Source: Gordonia iterans (GTDB taxonomy: Bacteria; Actinomycetota; Actinomycetes; Mycobacteriales; Mycobacteriaceae). From it: a stretch of 64,000 nt of DNA. Below, piece by piece: positions 7,667 through 16,827 of the stretch. The notes beneath the pieces were generated by a model. It was not told where the DNA came from, searched no databases, and saw only the letters and a program-made list of their open reading frames with translations. A program made the position numbers and the translations under genes. The first letter of the stretch is position 1; each line of letters starts with the position of its first letter. The stretch lies in assembly GCF_002993285.1 (NCBI RefSeq), contig NZ_CP027433.1, forward strand, positions 1,054,001 to 1,118,000. The letters run 5' to 3'.

Positions 7667-8428
7667 TCACCAGCGGTGGGCGACGGCGTCGAGCAGGTCG
7701 TCGGCGATCTCCTTGCGGCAGATCACGAAGTCCGGCAGGTACGGCTGGGGATTGTTGTAGGCCAGCTCGTCGCCGTTGAGCCGCGAGCAGTGCAGCCCGG
7801 CGGCCTGGGCGACGCCGGCCGGCGCGCAGTTGTCCCACTCGTACTGGCCGCCGGCGTGCACGTACGCGTCCACCTCCCCGCTCACCACCGCCATCGCCTT
7901 GGCGCCCGCCGAACCGATGTGGACCGCGCGCAGTCCGAGCCGGTCGGCGGCGGCGGCGCTCGGGAACGAGTGCCCGTATCTCGACACCGCGATCCGTCCG
8001 GTCAGCTCCCCGCCGACCTGCGGCACCTCGTCGGACCGGAACAACCGGCCCTGCGCGGGGAGGGACACCGCGGAGGCGGCCGGAGTGCCGTCGATCGTCA
8101 GTGCGACGTGCACTGCCCAGTGGGTCGTGCCCATGGCGAATTCGGAGCTGCCGTCGAGCGGGTCGACGATCCAGACGCGCTCGGCGCCGAGCCTGGTCAG
8201 ATCGTCGTCGGCCTCCTCGGAGAGCACGGCGTCCCGCGGGCGACGTCGCCGCAGCACCTGGGAGATCCACGCCTGTGCCATCGCATCGCCGACGTCGCCG
8301 AGCAAACGACGGTCGAGCAGTCCCGCGTGTCCGACGCCGAGCAGCACCTGTCCGGCGCCCTCGGCGATGAGGGCCGCGAGTTCGGCGTCGGTGTGCGTGG
8401 ATCGGGACACCGTCTTAGCCAAGCACAT
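7667..8428 (-). CDS. cysQ: 3'(2'),5'-bisphosphate nucleotidase CysQ / inositol-phosphatase family
   Basis: Mg-dependent, lithium-sensitive phosphatase of the IMPase superfamily that hydrolyses PAP/PAPS in sulfate assimilation and often also inositol phosphates. Metal-site motifs are LSEEADDD, WIVDPLDGSSEF (the DPLDG-T/S signature) and the C-terminal GGQYEWDNCAPAGV. The last matches mycobacterial CysQ (Rv2131c), as does AVHIGSAGAKAMAVVSGEVDAYVHAGG. About 253 residues from the ATG at 8428; a GTG at 8410 and an upstream ATG at 8446 are alternatives. Divergent from the Fpg/Nei gene. Confidence 0.85.
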   Translation of the reverse strand: MCLAKTVSRSTHTDAELAALIAEGAGQVLLGVGHAGLLDRRLLGDVGDAMAQAWISQVLRRRRPRDAVLSEEADDDLTRLGAERVWIVDPLDGSSEFAMGTTHWAVHVALTIDGTPAASAVSLPAQGRLFRSDEVPQVGGELTGRIAVSRYGHSFPSAAAADRLGLRAVHIGSAGAKAMAVVSGEVDAYVHAGGQYEWDNCAPAGVAQAAGLHCSRLNGDELAYNNPQPYLPDFVICRKEIADDLLDAVAHRW

Positions 8429-8463
8429 CGCGCGTGCGGCCCACATCCGGACCGCACGACGCG

Positions 8464-8469
8464 CACACT
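8464..8469 (+). promoter_or_regulatory. -10-like hexamer of the Fpg/Nei gene
   Basis: CACACT followed by GGAGAC and directly by ATG at 8476. The 6-bp gap places +1 at the start codon, as in leaderless actinobacterial mRNAs. GGAGAC could instead be a very close Shine-Dalgarno sequence. Confidence 0.4.
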
Positions 8470-8475
8470 GGAGAC

Positions 8476-9456
8476 ATGCCCGAGCTTCCCGAAGTCGCTG
8501 CGCTCGCCGCATTCCTCGACGGCCGGACGGCCGGCCTGCCCGTCCGCCGGGTCGACGTCGCGTCGTTGTCGGTGCTCAAGACCGCCGACCCGCCGTACAC
8601 CGCGCTCGCCGGCCGGACGGTCTCGTCGGTCGGCCGGATCGGCAAGTACCTGATCGTCACCACCGTGCCGGGCCTTTCGACGGGCTCAAGGGGCGTCGGG
8701 TCGGGCTCAAGGGGCGTCGGGTCGAGTTCCGGGGGCGTCGGGTCGAGCTCAGGGGAGGAACCGACAATCGCCCTGGTGATCCATCTGTCGCGCGCGGGCT
8801 GGATCCGCTGGAGCGAGCACCTCTCGCCGAAGCCGCCGCGGCCCGGTGGCAAGGGCCCGATCGCCCTGCGGGTGCACTGCGGCCTGCCGGGGGAGGGCTT
8901 CGACGTGACCGAGGCAGGCACTCAGAAACGCCTCGCCGCCTGGGTGGTCCGCGACCCGCACGAGATCGAGCGCATCGCCACGCTCGGTCCGGATGCGCTC
9001 GCGCTCTCACGAGACGAGTTCGCCGCACTCCTCGCCGGCGACTCCCCGACGTCGCCCGGGACGGGTGGAAGGCGGCTCAAGACCGTCCTCACCGACCAGC
9101 GCACGCTGAGCGGGATCGGCAACGCCTACTCCGACGAGATCTTGCACGCCGCGCGACTCTCGCCGTTCGCGACCGCGAAGTCGCTGAACGACGACGCCGT
9201 CACCGCGCTGTACGACGCGATGCGCGCCACCTTGCTCGATTCGACCGCGCGCCTGGAGGGCCGCGGCGCCGCGACGATGAAATCCGAGAAGCGCACCGGA
9301 CTGAAAGTCCATGCCAGAACGGGACTTCCGTGCCCGGACTGCGGCGACACCGTCCGCGAGGTCTCGTACGCGGACCGCTCCTTCCAGTACTGCCCAACCT
9401 GCCAGACCGGCGGCAAGGTGCTCGCCGACCGCAGGATGTCGCGGCTGCTCAAGTAG
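8476..9456 (+). CDS. Fpg/Nei family DNA glycosylase
   Basis: Bifunctional glycosylase/AP lyase for oxidised bases. The mature N-terminal Pro-Glu (MPELPEVAAL) is the catalytic pair. IGKYLIV and VIHLSRAGWIRW mark the N-terminal beta sandwich, and TLSGIGNAYSDEILHAARLSPF marks the helix-two-turn-helix. A zinc finger (CPDCG ... CPTCQ) ends the protein. It is the counterpart of Rv0944 by position next to an SDR and pgi. The 326-residue length is increased by about 28 residues (roughly 66-94, LSTGSRGVGSGSRGVG and following). These are encoded by a 21-bp tandem repeat inserted between two core strands; see the repeat entry. Confidence 0.9.
   Translation: MPELPEVAALAAFLDGRTAGLPVRRVDVASLSVLKTADPPYTALAGRTVSSVGRIGKYLIVTTVPGLSTGSRGVGSGSRGVGSSSGGVGSSSGEEPTIALVIHLSRAGWIRWSEHLSPKPPRPGGKGPIALRVHCGLPGEGFDVTEAGTQKRLAAWVVRDPHEIERIATLGPDALALSRDEFAALLAGDSPTSPGTGGRRLKTVLTDQRTLSGIGNAYSDEILHAARLSPFATAKSLNDDAVTALYDAMRATLLDSTARLEGRGAATMKSEKRTGLKVHARTGLPCPDCGDTVREVSYADRSFQYCPTCQTGGKVLADRRMSRLLK
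8673..8755. repeat. Family A repeat inserted in frame in the Fpg/Nei gene
   Basis: Opens with CCTTTCGACGGGCTCAAGG, the reverse complement of the family A unit. It continues as 21-bp units (GGCTCAAGGGGCGTCGGGTC plus G) repeated about three times with drift. 21 bp is seven codons, giving G-S-R-G-V-G-S repeats with no frame change. The same family forms intergenic arrays at 777-872, 59877-60048 and 61512-61654. Confidence 0.8.
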
Positions 9457-9548
9457 TCCGCGGTCACCAGGCTTTGTTGAGCTTGGATGCGATCAGCATG
9501 ATGTCGCGCCGCCGCGTCGGCGCGACTAGGAGCGTAGATTCACCGGGT

Positions 9549-10289
9549 GTGACCCGCGAAAAGATCATCATCACCGGCGCCAGCTCCGGACTCGGCGAGG
9601 GCATGGCGCGAGAGTTCGCCGCGAAAGGCCGTTCCCTCGGCCTGGCCGCGCGTCGTCTGGACCGCCTGGAGGACCTGGCCGCCGACCTGTCCGGCCAGGC
9701 GAAGCAGATCGCCGTCGCCCGTCTCGATGTGACCGACACCGCGTCGGTCCCGCGAGTGTTCGCCGAACTCGCCGACGAGCTCGGCGGGGTCGACCGGGTG
9801 ATCGTCAACGCCGGTCTCGGCAAGGGTGCACCGATCGGCACGGGTCATGCCGACGCGAACATCGAGACCGTGCAGACGAATCTCGTCGGTGCGCTGGCTC
9901 AGGCCGAGGCGGCGATGGAGATCTTCCGCGCGCAGAACAGCGGCCACCTGGTGCTGATCAGTTCGATCAGCGCCGTCCGGGGGCTGCCGAAGGCGCAGGC
10001 CGCTTACGCCGCGTCCAAGGCCGGAGTCTCCGCGATCGGCCAGGGCCTGCAGGCCGAGCTCGCCGACAGTCCGATCACCGTCACCGTGATCCTCCCCGGG
10101 TACATCGAGACAGACATCAACCGCGGTGTGCAGACCAAGCTGATGACCGACACCCGGTCGGGCGTCCGAGCCATGGTGAACGCCATCGAGGCCGAGCCCC
10201 GGCGTGCGGAGGTGCCTGCCTGGCCGTGGAAACCGATCGCGGCGGCGCTGCGCCACCTGCCTGACGCGCTCTCGGCGAAGCTCGTCTGA
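9549..10289 (+). CDS. Short-chain dehydrogenase (Rv0945-like SDR)
   Basis: A 246-residue classical SDR: TGASSGLGEGMAREF cofactor loop, VNAG, catalytic Ser in ISSISAVRG, and YAASK with Tyr/Lys. Position between the Fpg-type gene and pgi matches Rv0945. The substrate is unknown; the C-terminal PAWPWKPIAAALRHLPD is typical of actinobacterial SDRs of unknown function. I chose GTG 9549 because TREKIIITGAS begins the Rossmann strand directly after it. TAGATT at 9535-9540 is a candidate -10. The 92-bp gap before it holds nothing recognisable. Confidence 0.85.
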   Translation: MTREKIIITGASSGLGEGMAREFAAKGRSLGLAARRLDRLEDLAADLSGQAKQIAVARLDVTDTASVPRVFAELADELGGVDRVIVNAGLGKGAPIGTGHADANIETVQTNLVGALAQAEAAMEIFRAQNSGHLVLISSISAVRGLPKAQAAYAASKAGVSAIGQGLQAELADSPITVTVILPGYIETDINRGVQTKLMTDTRSGVRAMVNAIEAEPRRAEVPAWPWKPIAAALRHLPDALSAKLV

Positions 10290-10318
10290 GAGGTCCTGCC
10301 CGCCGGCCCGTTCCGCAC

Positions 10319-10324
10319 TAGGCT
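10319..10324 (+). promoter_or_regulatory. -10 hexamer of pgi (leaderless)
   Basis: TAGGCT, then TGACCC, then ATG at 10331. The spacing would start the transcript at the initiation codon; no Shine-Dalgarno sequence is present. Confidence 0.5.
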
Positions 10325-10330
10325 TGACCC

Positions 10331-12007
10331 ATGGCAGGGCGAGGACCGCGGGACCACGACGGCGGAGCAGACATCACCGACACCGACTCCTGGCGGGCGC
10401 TCGTCGCGCACCGAGAGCGGCTCGCCGCCACCTCGCTGCGCGAGATGTTCGAGTCCGATCCCGAGCGCGGACGAGCGATGGTGATCGATGCCGGCGATCT
10501 GCACATCGACTACTCGAAGAACCTGGCGACCGCCGAGACCATCGCCCTGCTGACCGATCTCGCCCGCGACGCCGGAGTCGAAGAGCTCCGCGACGCGATG
10601 CTGCGCGGCGACCACCTCAACACCTCGGAGGACCGGCCCGCGCTGCACACGGCGCTGCGGGCGCCGGCCGGAACCGTGTTGGAGGTCGACGGACGGGACG
10701 TCGTCGCCGACGTCCACGAGGTGCTGACCGCGATGGGCGGTTTCGCCGACCGGATCCGCGACGGCGACTGGACCGGCGCCACCGGCAAGGCGATCACCGA
10801 TGTGGTCAACATCGGCATCGGCGGCAGCGATCTCGGACCGGCCATGGGCTATCAGGCGCTGCGCCACTATCGGCACCCGCGGATCACCTGCCACTACGTC
10901 TCCAACGTCGATCCGTCCGACCTCGTCGCCACCCTCGCAGGTCTGAATCCGGAGACCACGCTCTTCATCGTCGCGTCCAAAACGTTCACGACGCTGGAGA
11001 CCCTCACCAACGCACGTGCTGCCCGTGCCTGGCTTCTCGCCGCGCTCGACGCGCCGGCGGTCGCCAAGCATTTCGTCGCGGTGAGCACCAATGCCGCGCA
11101 GGTGCAGGCCTTCGGCATCGACACGGCGAACATGTTCGGCTTCTGGGACTGGGTCGGCGGCCGCTACTCGATGGACTCCGCGATCGGCCTGAGCCTGATG
11201 ATCGCCGTCGGCCGCGAGAACTTCGCCGACCTGCTCGCCGGTTTCCACACCATGGACCAGCACTTCCGCACCGCTCCGCCGGAGGCCAACGCGCCGATCC
11301 TGCTCGGGCTGCTCGGCCTCTGGTACTCGGACTTCTGGGACGCGCAGAGTCACGCGGTGCTGCCCTACAACGACGACCTGGCGCGCTTTCCCGCCTACCT
11401 GCAGCAGCTCGTCATGGAGTCGAACGGCAAGTCGGTCACTCGCGACGGCCGTCCGGTCACCACCAAGACTGCGACCGTGGTGTGGGGCGAGCCCGGCACC
11501 AACGGTCAGCACGCCTTCTTCCAGCTGCTGCACCAGGGAACCTGGCTGATCCCGGCGGACTTCATCGGCTTCGCGCAGCCGCTCGACGATCTCCCGACCG
11601 CCGACGGCGGCTCCATGCACGACCTGCTGATGAGCAACTTCTTCGCGCAGACCGCGGTGCTCGCGTTCGGCAAGAGCGCAGACGACCTCGCCGCCGAAGG
11701 CGTCGACCCCGAGCTGGTCCCGCACAAGGTGATGCCCGGCGGCCGGCCGAGCACCACGATCCTCGCGCCCCGACTGGCCCCGTCGGTGCTGGGCCAGTTG
11801 ATCGCCCTGTACGAGCACCAGGTGTTCGTGCAGGCGATGGTCTGGGGGATCAACCCCTTCGATCAATGGGGGGTGGAACTGGGCAAGAAGGTCGCCGGTC
11901 AGATGGTCGGTGCGATCAGTGAAGCGGCATCGCCTGCGCCGCTGGCCGATTCGTCATCGGACGCCCTGGTGCGCTGGTACCGCGCCGAACGCGGACGGCC
12001 GGCCTAG
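10331..12007 (+). CDS. pgi: Glucose-6-phosphate isomerase
   Basis: Cytosolic interconversion of glucose-6-phosphate and fructose-6-phosphate. The 558 residues are full length for the long bacterial PGI type. [19 protein letters not shown] is the sugar-phosphate loop, [18 protein letters not shown] is PROSITE-like signature 1, [19 protein letters not shown] carries the catalytic Glu/His, and [15 protein letters not shown] is signature 2. Convergent with the chorismate mutase gene 22 bp downstream, the arrangement expected from the Rv0946c-Rv0948c neighbourhood although strands differ. Confidence 0.98.
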   Translation: MAGRGPRDHDGGADITDTDSWRALVAHRERLAATSLREMFESDPERGRAMVIDAGDLHIDYSKNLATAETIALLTDLARDAGVEELRDAMLRGDHLNTSEDRPALHTALRAPAGTVLEVDGRDVVADVHEVLTAMGGFADRIRDGDWTGATGKAITDVVNIGIGGSDLGPAMGYQALRHYRHPRITCHYVSNVDPSDLVATLAGLNPETTLFIVASKTFTTLETLTNARAARAWLLAALDAPAVAKHFVAVSTNAAQVQAFGIDTANMFGFWDWVGGRYSMDSAIGLSLMIAVGRENFADLLAGFHTMDQHFRTAPPEANAPILLGLLGLWYSDFWDAQSHAVLPYNDDLARFPAYLQQLVMESNGKSVTRDGRPVTTKTATVVWGEPGTNGQHAFFQLLHQGTWLIPADFIGFAQPLDDLPTADGGSMHDLLMSNFFAQTAVLAFGKSADDLAAEGVDPELVPHKVMPGGRPSTTILAPRLAPSVLGQLIALYEHQVFVQAMVWGINPFDQWGVELGKKVAGQMVGAISEAASPAPLADSSSDALVRWYRAERGRPA

Positions 12008-12028
12008 CAGCCCCGAGGTCGACGCCGC

Positions 12029-12358
12029 TCAGCGGCCCAGCGGTCCGCGCCCCAGGCGCAGCAGCAGCATGGCGAGGGTGTGTCCCTCCGGGCCGAGTTC
12101 GGAGAAGCGTTCGAGCACCTTCACCTCGCGGCTGTGGACCAGGCGCGGGCCGCCGGCCGCCATGCGGGCGGCGCCGATCTTCTTGGAGACCGCCGATCGG
12201 CGCTGGACTGCGGCCAGGATGATCGCGTCCATGCGGTCGATCTCGCCGCGCAACTCGTCGATGTCGTCGGGAAGACCGTCGACGTCGGCGCCCAGGTCGT
12301 AGGCCGACAGGTCGATCGGCTGGGGATCGGTGTCACTCACGGAATCCGATCTTGCCAT
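12029..12358 (-). CDS. Chorismate mutase (AroQ class, Rv0948c-type)
   Basis: A 109-residue all-helical enzyme converting chorismate to prephenate for Phe/Tyr synthesis. ELRGEIDRMDAIILAAVQRRSAVSKKIGAARMAAGGPRLVHSREVKVLERF carries the AroQ residues: Arg of ELRxEID, the Arg and Lys of RRSAVSKKIGAAR, and a helix with R-E-V-K-V-L. The N-terminal 30 residues are acidic and probably flexible. In M. tuberculosis this cytosolic mutase is activated by complex formation with DAHP synthase, using the C-terminal LGRGPLGR-like tail, which is present here. The sequence identity is clear; complex formation is inferred. Confidence 0.92.
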   Translation of the reverse strand: MARSDSVSDTDPQPIDLSAYDLGADVDGLPDDIDELRGEIDRMDAIILAAVQRRSAVSKKIGAARMAAGGPRLVHSREVKVLERFSELGPEGHTLAMLLLRLGRGPLGR

Positions 12359-12414
12359 GACCGCGCCGGACGGGGCGCGACGGACCGCCCGAAATGCGCT
12401 CGGCCGGAAATCGG

Positions 12415-12420
12415 CACACT
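12415..12420 (+). promoter_or_regulatory. -10-like hexamer of the GT-C-like membrane protein gene
   Basis: CACACT, then GGGGCC, then ATG at 12427, the same geometry and hexamer as at 8464-8476. Confidence 0.4.
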
Positions 12421-12426
12421 GGGGCC

Positions 12427-14247
12427 ATGACTGAGACCCTCGAGCGGCCGGCCTCCCGGATCGCGGTCGCGGGTGCGGCCCTGATCGTCGTACAGCTGGT
12501 GGTGCGCGCGGTGCTGGCCGCCCGCGGCGACTTCTACTGGGACGATCTGATCCTCACCGCGCGGGCGTCGTCGAACCCGATCCTCAGCTGGGAGCATCTC
12601 GGTCACCGGCACGACGGTCACTTCATGCCGGGCGCCTTGCTGCTGGCCGGCGTCACCGCCCGAGTCGCACCGCTGGAGTGGTGGCTGCCGGCCGTGACGC
12701 TGGTGGTGCTGCAGGCAGTCGCCTCGGTCGCGGTGTGGCGGATGATCCGGGTGATCGCTCCCCGGGCGCAGGTGGGTGCGATCGCCGCGCTGGCGTTCTA
12801 CCTCTTCTCGCCGATGACGGTCAGTGCCTTCCTGTGGTGGGCGGCCGGCATCAACACGCTGCCGCTGCAGGCGGCGATGGCGGTCGTGGTCGCGAACGCC
12901 GTCCTGCTCACCCGTGCCCCGGTGGCCCCGCCGCGGGCCCGGTGGTTGACCGCCGGGGCGCTCCTCGCTTTCGCGGTGGGTCTCGCCTTTTTCGAGAAGT
13001 CGCTGGTGATCTTTCCGGTGGCGTTCGCCGCGGCGGCGCTCACGGCCTACGCGACCGACGGCGGCGGCCTGCGCGCGGCGGTGCGACGGACGGCGGTCCG
13101 CGGACGGACGCTCTGGTACGGGCTGGGCGGATTGTTCGCGGTCTGGCTGGCGCTGTTCGCCGTCGGGGTCGAGGCGCCGGCCGGGGATGCGTCCCTCGGC
13201 CAGGCGGTGCGGCTGGTGTGGCGGACCGTGTACGACGCGGTGGTGCCGGCGACGGTCGGCGCGCCGTGGGCGTGGGATCGCTGGACCACCTCGCCCCCGT
13301 TCGGCGTACCGGGCCCGGCGATGATCGCCGGCGGCGGACTGCTGATCGCCGGGGCGGCGGTGTGGTCGTGGCGGACCAGGGCGGCGGCCCCGGCGATCTG
13401 GGGAGCGGTGATCCTGTACGTCGTCGCGGCGGCCGCTCCGGTCGCCTGGTATCGCTCGGGCGAGAGCACTGCACCGGAATTGATGCAGACCATGCGCTAC
13501 CTTCCCGACACGGCGCTGGTGATCACGATCGGCATCGCGCTGATGGCCGCCGCCCCGGTCCGCCGGCGCGGCACGCACGCGCGACGGGCCGGCGACGATG
13601 GCGCCCCGCGTACCGCGCTCGGCGCACTCGTGGGGATCCTCGTGTTCTCGTGTCTGATCAGCACGGCGCTCTATTCCGCCGCCTGGCGCGACGATCCGAC
13701 CGGCGCGTACCTCGATGCGGCCAAGCGCTCGCTCGCGGCGAATCGCGATCTGGTGATGTTCGACCAGTCGCTGCCGCTGGAAGTCCTGACACCGGTCGCC
13801 TATCCCGACAACCAGATCAGCCGGGTCTTCGGCCGGGTGGCGCAGCGGCCCGAGTTCGGCGACCAGACCGATCGGCTGAGGGTGCTCGACGAGCACGGGG
13901 CGATGGTGCCCGGCGGGGTCAGCCCGCAGCGGGGGATCGCCGGCATCCGCGGCAGTTGCGGACGGCCTGCGCTCACCGAACGCACCGTCCTGCCGCTCTC
14001 GGGGCCGTTGATCGAGTGGGACTGGACCGTCGTGCTGCACTACTGCGCGAGCCGCGACGGCGAGTTGACGGTCTCGCTCGGTCAGGGGGAGCGGCAGATC
14101 CGGGTGCGCGCCGGGCTGAACGAGGTGTACTTCCAGTTGCGGGGGTCCGGCGAGCACCTGGTCGTCGAGCCGTCGACGCCGGGTCTGGCCCTGCACATCT
14201 CGGGCGGCCGGGTCGGCGAGCCCATCGTCGCCGCCTACGCCCCCTGA
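12427..14247 (+). CDS. Polytopic membrane protein, GT-C glycosyltransferase-like
   Basis: 606 residues with about ten hydrophobic helices in the first two thirds and a soluble C-terminal domain of about 170 residues. GDFYWDDLILTARAS near residue 36 follows the first helix and places two acidic residues in the first extracytoplasmic loop, as in GT-C enzymes that use polyprenyl-phosphate sugars. ASSNPILSWEHLGHRHDGHFMPG is the following conserved loop. I recognise no specific family, so the glycosyltransferase role is inference; a plain hypothetical membrane protein is the alternative. It stands as a single gene between chorismate mutase and uvrD1. Confidence 0.6.
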   Translation: MTETLERPASRIAVAGAALIVVQLVVRAVLAARGDFYWDDLILTARASSNPILSWEHLGHRHDGHFMPGALLLAGVTARVAPLEWWLPAVTLVVLQAVASVAVWRMIRVIAPRAQVGAIAALAFYLFSPMTVSAFLWWAAGINTLPLQAAMAVVVANAVLLTRAPVAPPRARWLTAGALLAFAVGLAFFEKSLVIFPVAFAAAALTAYATDGGGLRAAVRRTAVRGRTLWYGLGGLFAVWLALFAVGVEAPAGDASLGQAVRLVWRTVYDAVVPATVGAPWAWDRWTTSPPFGVPGPAMIAGGGLLIAGAAVWSWRTRAAAPAIWGAVILYVVAAAAPVAWYRSGESTAPELMQTMRYLPDTALVITIGIALMAAAPVRRRGTHARRAGDDGAPRTALGALVGILVFSCLISTALYSAAWRDDPTGAYLDAAKRSLAANRDLVMFDQSLPLEVLTPVAYPDNQISRVFGRVAQRPEFGDQTDRLRVLDEHGAMVPGGVSPQRGIAGIRGSCGRPALTERTVLPLSGPLIEWDWTVVLHYCASRDGELTVSLGQGERQIRVRAGLNEVYFQLRGSGEHLVVEPSTPGLALHISGGRVGEPIVAAYAP

Positions 14248-14314
14248 CACGACAGGCCGCCGCCGCCCGCCCGGAGACCGGCTTGTCGGTGCCCGCCGGT
14301 ACCCTGGACTGGCG

Positions 14315-16795
14315 ATGACGACCTCTCCTGACCAGCTTCTCGACGGCCTCAATCCCCAGCAGCGGGCGGCGGTGCTCCATACCGGATCACCGCTGCTCAT
14401 CGTGGCCGGAGCGGGCTCCGGGAAGACCGCGGTGCTGACCCGGCGGATCGCGTATCTGCTGGCTGAGCGGGACGTGACGCCCGGTCAGATCCTGGCGATC
14501 ACGTTCACCAACAAGGCCGCCGCCGAGATGCGCGAGCGGGTGATCGAGCTGGTCGGTCCGCGCGGCAACTACATGTGGGTGTCGACTTTCCACTCCACCT
14601 GCGTGCGAATCCTGCGCGCGCAGGCATCGCTGCTCGTCGGGCGCAACTCGAACTTCTCCATCTACGATTCCGACGACCAGCGTCGCCTGCTCGGCATGGT
14701 GGTGCGGGATCTGGAGCTGGATCCGAAGAAGTACAGTCCGCGCGGACTCTCGACCGTGATCTCGAACTGGAAGAACGAGCTCCGGTCTCCGGAGGAGGCC
14801 CGGGAGCAGCCCGGCGACTTCACGCCTCAGCAGGGGCAGACCGTCGAAGACGTACTCGACGTCTACGCGGAGTATCAGCGTCGCCTCGCCGAGGCGAACG
14901 CCTTCGACTTCGACGATCTGATCGGCGAGACCGTCGCACTGCTGCAGCGTCATCCCGACATCGCCGAGTACTACCGCCGTCGCTTCCGGCATGTGCTGAT
15001 CGACGAGTACCAGGACACCAACCACGCCCAGTACATGTTCGTGCGGGAACTGGTGGGCGAGCCCGGGCAGAGCGGCACGACGCCGTCGGAGCTGTGCGTC
15101 GTCGGCGATGCGGACCAGTCCATCTACGCCTTCCGCGGTGCGACGATCCGCAACATCGAGGAGTTCGAGCGGGACTACCCCGACGCCGAGACGATCCTGC
15201 TGGAGCAGAACTACCGCTCCACGCAGACCATCCTGTCGGCGGCCAACGCGGTGATCGCGCAGAATCCCAACCGCCGCGCGAAGAAGCTGTGGACCGATTC
15301 CGGTGAGGGCGACCTGATCGTCGGCTACGTCGCCGACTCCGACCGCGACGAGGCGCAGTTCATTGCCAAGGAGATCGATGAGCTGTGCGAGTCGTCGATC
15401 GGCGGATCGAGCTCGGCGAGCTACTCTGACGTCGCGGTCTTCTACCGGACCAACACCGGTTCGCGGCCGATCGAAGAGGCGTTCATCCGGCACGGCATCC
15501 CGTACAAGGTCGTCGGCGGCACGCGCTTCTACGAGCGCAAAGAGGTGCGCGACGTCGTCGCCTACCTGCGCGTGGTGGCCAACCCCGACGACTCGGTGAG
15601 CCTGCGGCGCATCCTCAACACCCCGCGCCGCGGCATCGGTGCGCGGGCGGAGGCCTGCGTCGCCGTCCACTCGGAGAATCTGGGGATCAGTTTCTACCAG
15701 GCGCTCGTCGACGCCTCCGAAGGCAACGTGGCGCTGCTGAACACCCGCGCGGTGAAACAGATCGGCGGCTTCGTCGAGCTCATCGAGGGCCTGCGGCGCG
15801 ACTACTTGCTCGCGTTCGCCGGTGACGGCGACGAGGCGGTCGCCGATGCCACCGCCGAGGGCGCCGACATCGGCGAGCTGGTGGAGGCGATCGTCGACCG
15901 CACCGGCTACCGGGCCGAGCTGGAGGCGTCGAACGACCCGCAGGACGGTGCCCGGTTGGACAACCTGAACGAGCTGGTCGCCGTCGCCCGCGATTTCAGC
16001 GTCGAAGCGGCGCAACTGATCGAGGACGGTCCCGACGACGAGGACGAACCCGCCGACACCGAAGGCCAGCCCTTCGACGCAGCTCAGGAACCACCCGAGC
16101 CGGGATCTCTGGCGGCGTTCCTGGAGAAGGTGTCCCTGGTGGCCGACGCGGACCAGATCCCGGAGGACGGCGAGGGCGTGGTGACGCTGATGACCCTGCA
16201 CACGGCGAAGGGCCTGGAGTTCCCGATCGTGTTCGTGACCGGCTGGGAGGACGGCATGTTCCCGCACCAGCGCGCGCTCGGCGACGCGGCCGAACTGAGC
16301 GAGGAACGACGACTCGCCTACGTCGGGATCACCCGCGCCCGGCAGAAGCTGTATCTGACGCGCGCGATCCTGCGCGCCGCCTGGGGGCAACCGGTGGAGA
16401 ACCCGGAATCGCGGTTCCTGCAAGAGATCCCGCAGCACCTGCTCGACTGGCGACGGACCGCACCCCGGCGGGACCGCGGCTACAGCTCGGGCGGGTTCGG
16501 GTCCGAGGGTGGTTCTCGGCCGGGGGCGGGCCGTCCGTTCGGGTTCGGCTCGGCCTCGTCGGGCCCCGGCGGGATGCGCGGCCGGTCGTCGTACTCGGCG
16601 GATCCGACGCGCGGACGGCACAAGTACGTCGCCTACGAGATCGGCGACCGGATCAATCACCCGAAGTACGGTATGGGCAAGGCCGTGGAGAAGTCGGGCA
16701 GCGGCCCCACCGAGCAGATCGTGTTCGATTTCGGCGGCTCGGTCGGCAAGATGCGCCTGATGACGGGCTTCGGCGTGCCCGGTGAGAAGCTGTAG
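14315..16795 (+). CDS. uvrD1: ATP-dependent DNA helicase UvrD1/PcrA
   Basis: SF1A 3'-5' helicase in nucleotide-excision repair and replication restart, 826 residues. LNPQQRAAVLHTGSPLLIVAGAGSGKT holds the Q motif and Walker A. AITFTNKAAAEMRER (Ia), VLIDEYQDTNHAQY (II, DEYQD), GDADQSIYAFRGA (III), VTLMTLHTAKGLEFPIVFVTGWEDGMFPH (V) and RRLAYVGITRARQKLYL (VI) follow in order. An acidic stretch (DGPDDEDEPADTEGQPFD) sits in the 2B/2A region. The C-terminus has a Gly/Arg-rich linker and a Tudor-like tail (IGDRINHPKYGMGKAVE) used by PcrA/UvrD to bind RNA polymerase. Same position as Rv0949. Confidence 0.96.
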   Translation: MTTSPDQLLDGLNPQQRAAVLHTGSPLLIVAGAGSGKTAVLTRRIAYLLAERDVTPGQILAITFTNKAAAEMRERVIELVGPRGNYMWVSTFHSTCVRILRAQASLLVGRNSNFSIYDSDDQRRLLGMVVRDLELDPKKYSPRGLSTVISNWKNELRSPEEAREQPGDFTPQQGQTVEDVLDVYAEYQRRLAEANAFDFDDLIGETVALLQRHPDIAEYYRRRFRHVLIDEYQDTNHAQYMFVRELVGEPGQSGTTPSELCVVGDADQSIYAFRGATIRNIEEFERDYPDAETILLEQNYRSTQTILSAANAVIAQNPNRRAKKLWTDSGEGDLIVGYVADSDRDEAQFIAKEIDELCESSIGGSSSASYSDVAVFYRTNTGSRPIEEAFIRHGIPYKVVGGTRFYERKEVRDVVAYLRVVANPDDSVSLRRILNTPRRGIGARAEACVAVHSENLGISFYQALVDASEGNVALLNTRAVKQIGGFVELIEGLRRDYLLAFAGDGDEAVADATAEGADIGELVEAIVDRTGYRAELEASNDPQDGARLDNLNELVAVARDFSVEAAQLIEDGPDDEDEPADTEGQPFDAAQEPPEPGSLAAFLEKVSLVADADQIPEDGEGVVTLMTLHTAKGLEFPIVFVTGWEDGMFPHQRALGDAAELSEERRLAYVGITRARQKLYLTRAILRAAWGQPVENPESRFLQEIPQHLLDWRRTAPRRDRGYSSGGFGSEGGSRPGAGRPFGFGSASSGPGGMRGRSSYSADPTRGRHKYVAYEIGDRINHPKYGMGKAVEKSGSGPTEQIVFDFGGSVGKMRLMTGFGVPGEKL

Positions 16796-16827
16796 CTCGC
16801 TCGGCAGGGGCGGCTAGCGGGGGGCGG

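Noticed and set aside
7776..10289. 837-codon plus-strand open frame covering cysQ, fpg and the SDR
   Set aside because: Only the last 246 codons (from GTG 9549) are a real protein; upstream it is out of frame or antisense to cysQ and fpg.
14387..16660. 757-codon minus-strand open frame antisense to uvrD1
   Set aside because: Shadow of the helicase gene; no recognisable domain.
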